The notes beneath the pieces are model-generated. The model did no database searches. It was given only the letters and a program-made list of their open reading frames with translations, and was not told the origin of the DNA. This document shows, piece by piece, positions 6,479-6,799 of a stretch of 6,799 nucleotides of DNA. Made by a program: the position numbers and the translations under genes. Position 1 is the first letter of the stretch; the number at the start of each line of letters is the position of its first letter. Source of the DNA: Chryseobacterium gleum (GTDB taxonomy: Bacteria > Bacteroidota > Bacteroidia > Flavobacteriales_D > Crocinitomicaceae); contig CALPSU020000137.1 in NCBI GenBank assembly GCA_943326315.2, positions 1 through 6,799 on the forward strand. The letters run 5' to 3'.

Positions 6479-6545
6479 AAATCCAAATCTAATATTGCTG
6501 CGGTTGTCAATTACAAAAAACTGCAGGAAAACATTTCCAGCGAAG
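6479..6545. repeat. Direct repeat copy 1 (67 bp) with two hairpins
   Basis: This is the first of two near-identical 67-bp units with a period of 85 bp; the two differ at 4 positions. It begins AAATCCAAATCTAAT. It can form CTGCGGTT (6498-6505) paired with AACTGCAG (6519-6526), 8 bp with one G-T, and then GGAAA-ACA-TTTCC (6526-6538). The unit resembles dispersed intergenic repeats of flavobacterial genomes, but this recognition is from memory and was not searched. Confidence 0.8.
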
Positions 6546-6563
6546 TGGGGGGGCGGCAGATGC
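6546..6563. other. GC-rich spacer with a seven-G run between the direct repeats
   Basis: The 18-bp spacer contains GGGGGGG at 6547-6553 followed by CGGCAG. It is markedly GC-rich against its AT-rich surroundings. Homopolymer G runs of this length are rare in such a genome and are prone to length change or to sequencing error. Confidence 0.6.
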
Positions 6564-6630
6564 AAATCCAAATCTAATAATGCTTCGGTTGTCAATTACA
6601 AAAAACCGCAGGAAAACATTTCCAGCGGAG
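6564..6630. repeat. Direct repeat copy 2 (67 bp) with two hairpins
   Basis: This is the second unit, 63/67 identical to copy 1. Its stem CGGTT (6586-6590) pairs with AACCG (6604-6608). Compared with copy 1, one change turns the G-T wobble into a G-C pair while another creates a mismatch farther out in the stem. The GGAAA-ACA-TTTCC hairpin (6611-6623) is identical in both copies. The unit ends 21 bp from the stop of the minus-strand transporter gene, so it lies in that gene's 3' untranslated region. Confidence 0.8.
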
Positions 6631-6651
6631 CGGATTTTTGAATGAGTTTAA

Positions 6652-6799
6652 TTAATGTCCCCCACCAACTTCTTCGTCACAAGCAATCCCTTGCTTCTTC
6701 AATAAACGATTTACATAAACAGCGAAGAAAGTTAAGTATGCGAAACAAACTGTACCCACGATAAACGATGGTTGAATCCCCATCACATCTGACAATTTA
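6652..6799 (-). CDS. C-terminus of a probable FHS-type sugar transporter (MFS superfamily), partial
   Basis: The last 48 codons of a minus-strand gene enter from the right edge; the stop TAA is at 6654-6652. The visible protein reads KLSDVMGIQPSFIVGTVCFA, then YLTFFAVYVNRLLKKQG and a short polar tail ending GGGH. One membrane helix (PSFIVGTVCFAYLTFFAVYV) followed by a basic cytoplasmic tail fits the final helix of a major facilitator transporter. The GIQPSFIV...CFAYLTFFAVYV pattern resembles fucose/glucose-galactose (FucP-like, FHS family) permeases of flavobacteria. Only the terminal part is visible, so the substrate cannot be told and other MFS members are possible. Confidence 0.6.
   Translation of the reverse strand, partial: KLSDVMGIQPSFIVGTVCFAYLTFFAVYVNRLLKKQGIACDEEVGGGH

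Larger units (their letters stand above)
6243..6651. other. Gene-free 409-bp intergenic stretch
   Basis: This stretch lies between the start of the 58-residue gene and the end of the transporter gene, both on the minus strand. I see no convincing coding frame in it. It holds the candidate promoter and palindrome (6271-6289), the AT-rich inverted repeat (6333-6375), a second palindrome (6434-6445) and the paired direct repeats (6479-6630). No clean hairpin-plus-T-tract terminator for the transporter is visible, although the repeat hairpins may act in transcript ending or stability. Confidence 0.6.

Noticed and set aside
6479..6630. CRISPR array
   Set aside because: There are only two units, they are 67 bp long with an 18-bp spacer, the reverse of CRISPR proportions, and no cas genes are present.

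Overview
The window looks like chromosomal DNA from a member of the Flavobacteriaceae (Bacteroidota). It is AT-rich, has no strong Shine-Dalgarno sequences, and has a TAnnTTTG-type -7 box on the minus strand. Its protein families are also typical of the group: a cytochrome c oxidase maturation operon with two SCO-like genes and DUF420, an ORF6N-domain protein, and the C-terminus of a probable FHS-type sugar transporter. The genus call is by eye and not certain.

Positions 1-3916 (plus strand) are the distal part of a cytochrome c oxidase operon. In order: the 3' part of subunit III (start outside the window), subunit IV, a membrane-anchored SCO-like protein that keeps CxxxC but lacks the distal histidine, a canonical SCO lipoprotein with CxxxC and His, a DUF420 membrane protein, and a bestrophin-family channel. 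Gaps are 17-30 bp, or genes overlap by 4 and 20 bp, so co-transcription is likely. The first five genes form a coherent unit: two oxidase subunits, two thioredoxin-fold copper or redox factors, and a probable oxidase assembly membrane protein. The bestrophin is an unrelated passenger or an ion-balance partner.

Positions 3922-6242 (minus strand, convergent with the oxidase operon) hold a tight four-gene cluster. In transcription order: a 58-residue lysine-rich small protein, an ORF6N-domain protein (a phage-type DNA-binding domain), a DUF3754/TMEM143-like two-helix membrane protein, and a 107-residue protein I do not recognise. A likely promoter lies at 6271-6278, with a perfect 12-bp palindrome directly abutting it. 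This cluster is the least explained part of the window.

Positions 6243-6651 are a 409-bp gene-free stretch. They hold that promoter and palindrome, an AT-rich inverted repeat, a second perfect 12-bp palindrome, and two 67-bp direct repeats (63/67 identical) separated by 18 bp that includes a run of seven G. Positions 6652-6799 are the C-terminal 48 codons of a minus-strand transporter.

The most notable observations are an internally duplicated, probably periplasmic insertion in subunit III, the split between the two SCO-like paralogues, the ORF6N/DUF3754 cluster, and the hairpin-bearing direct repeats.
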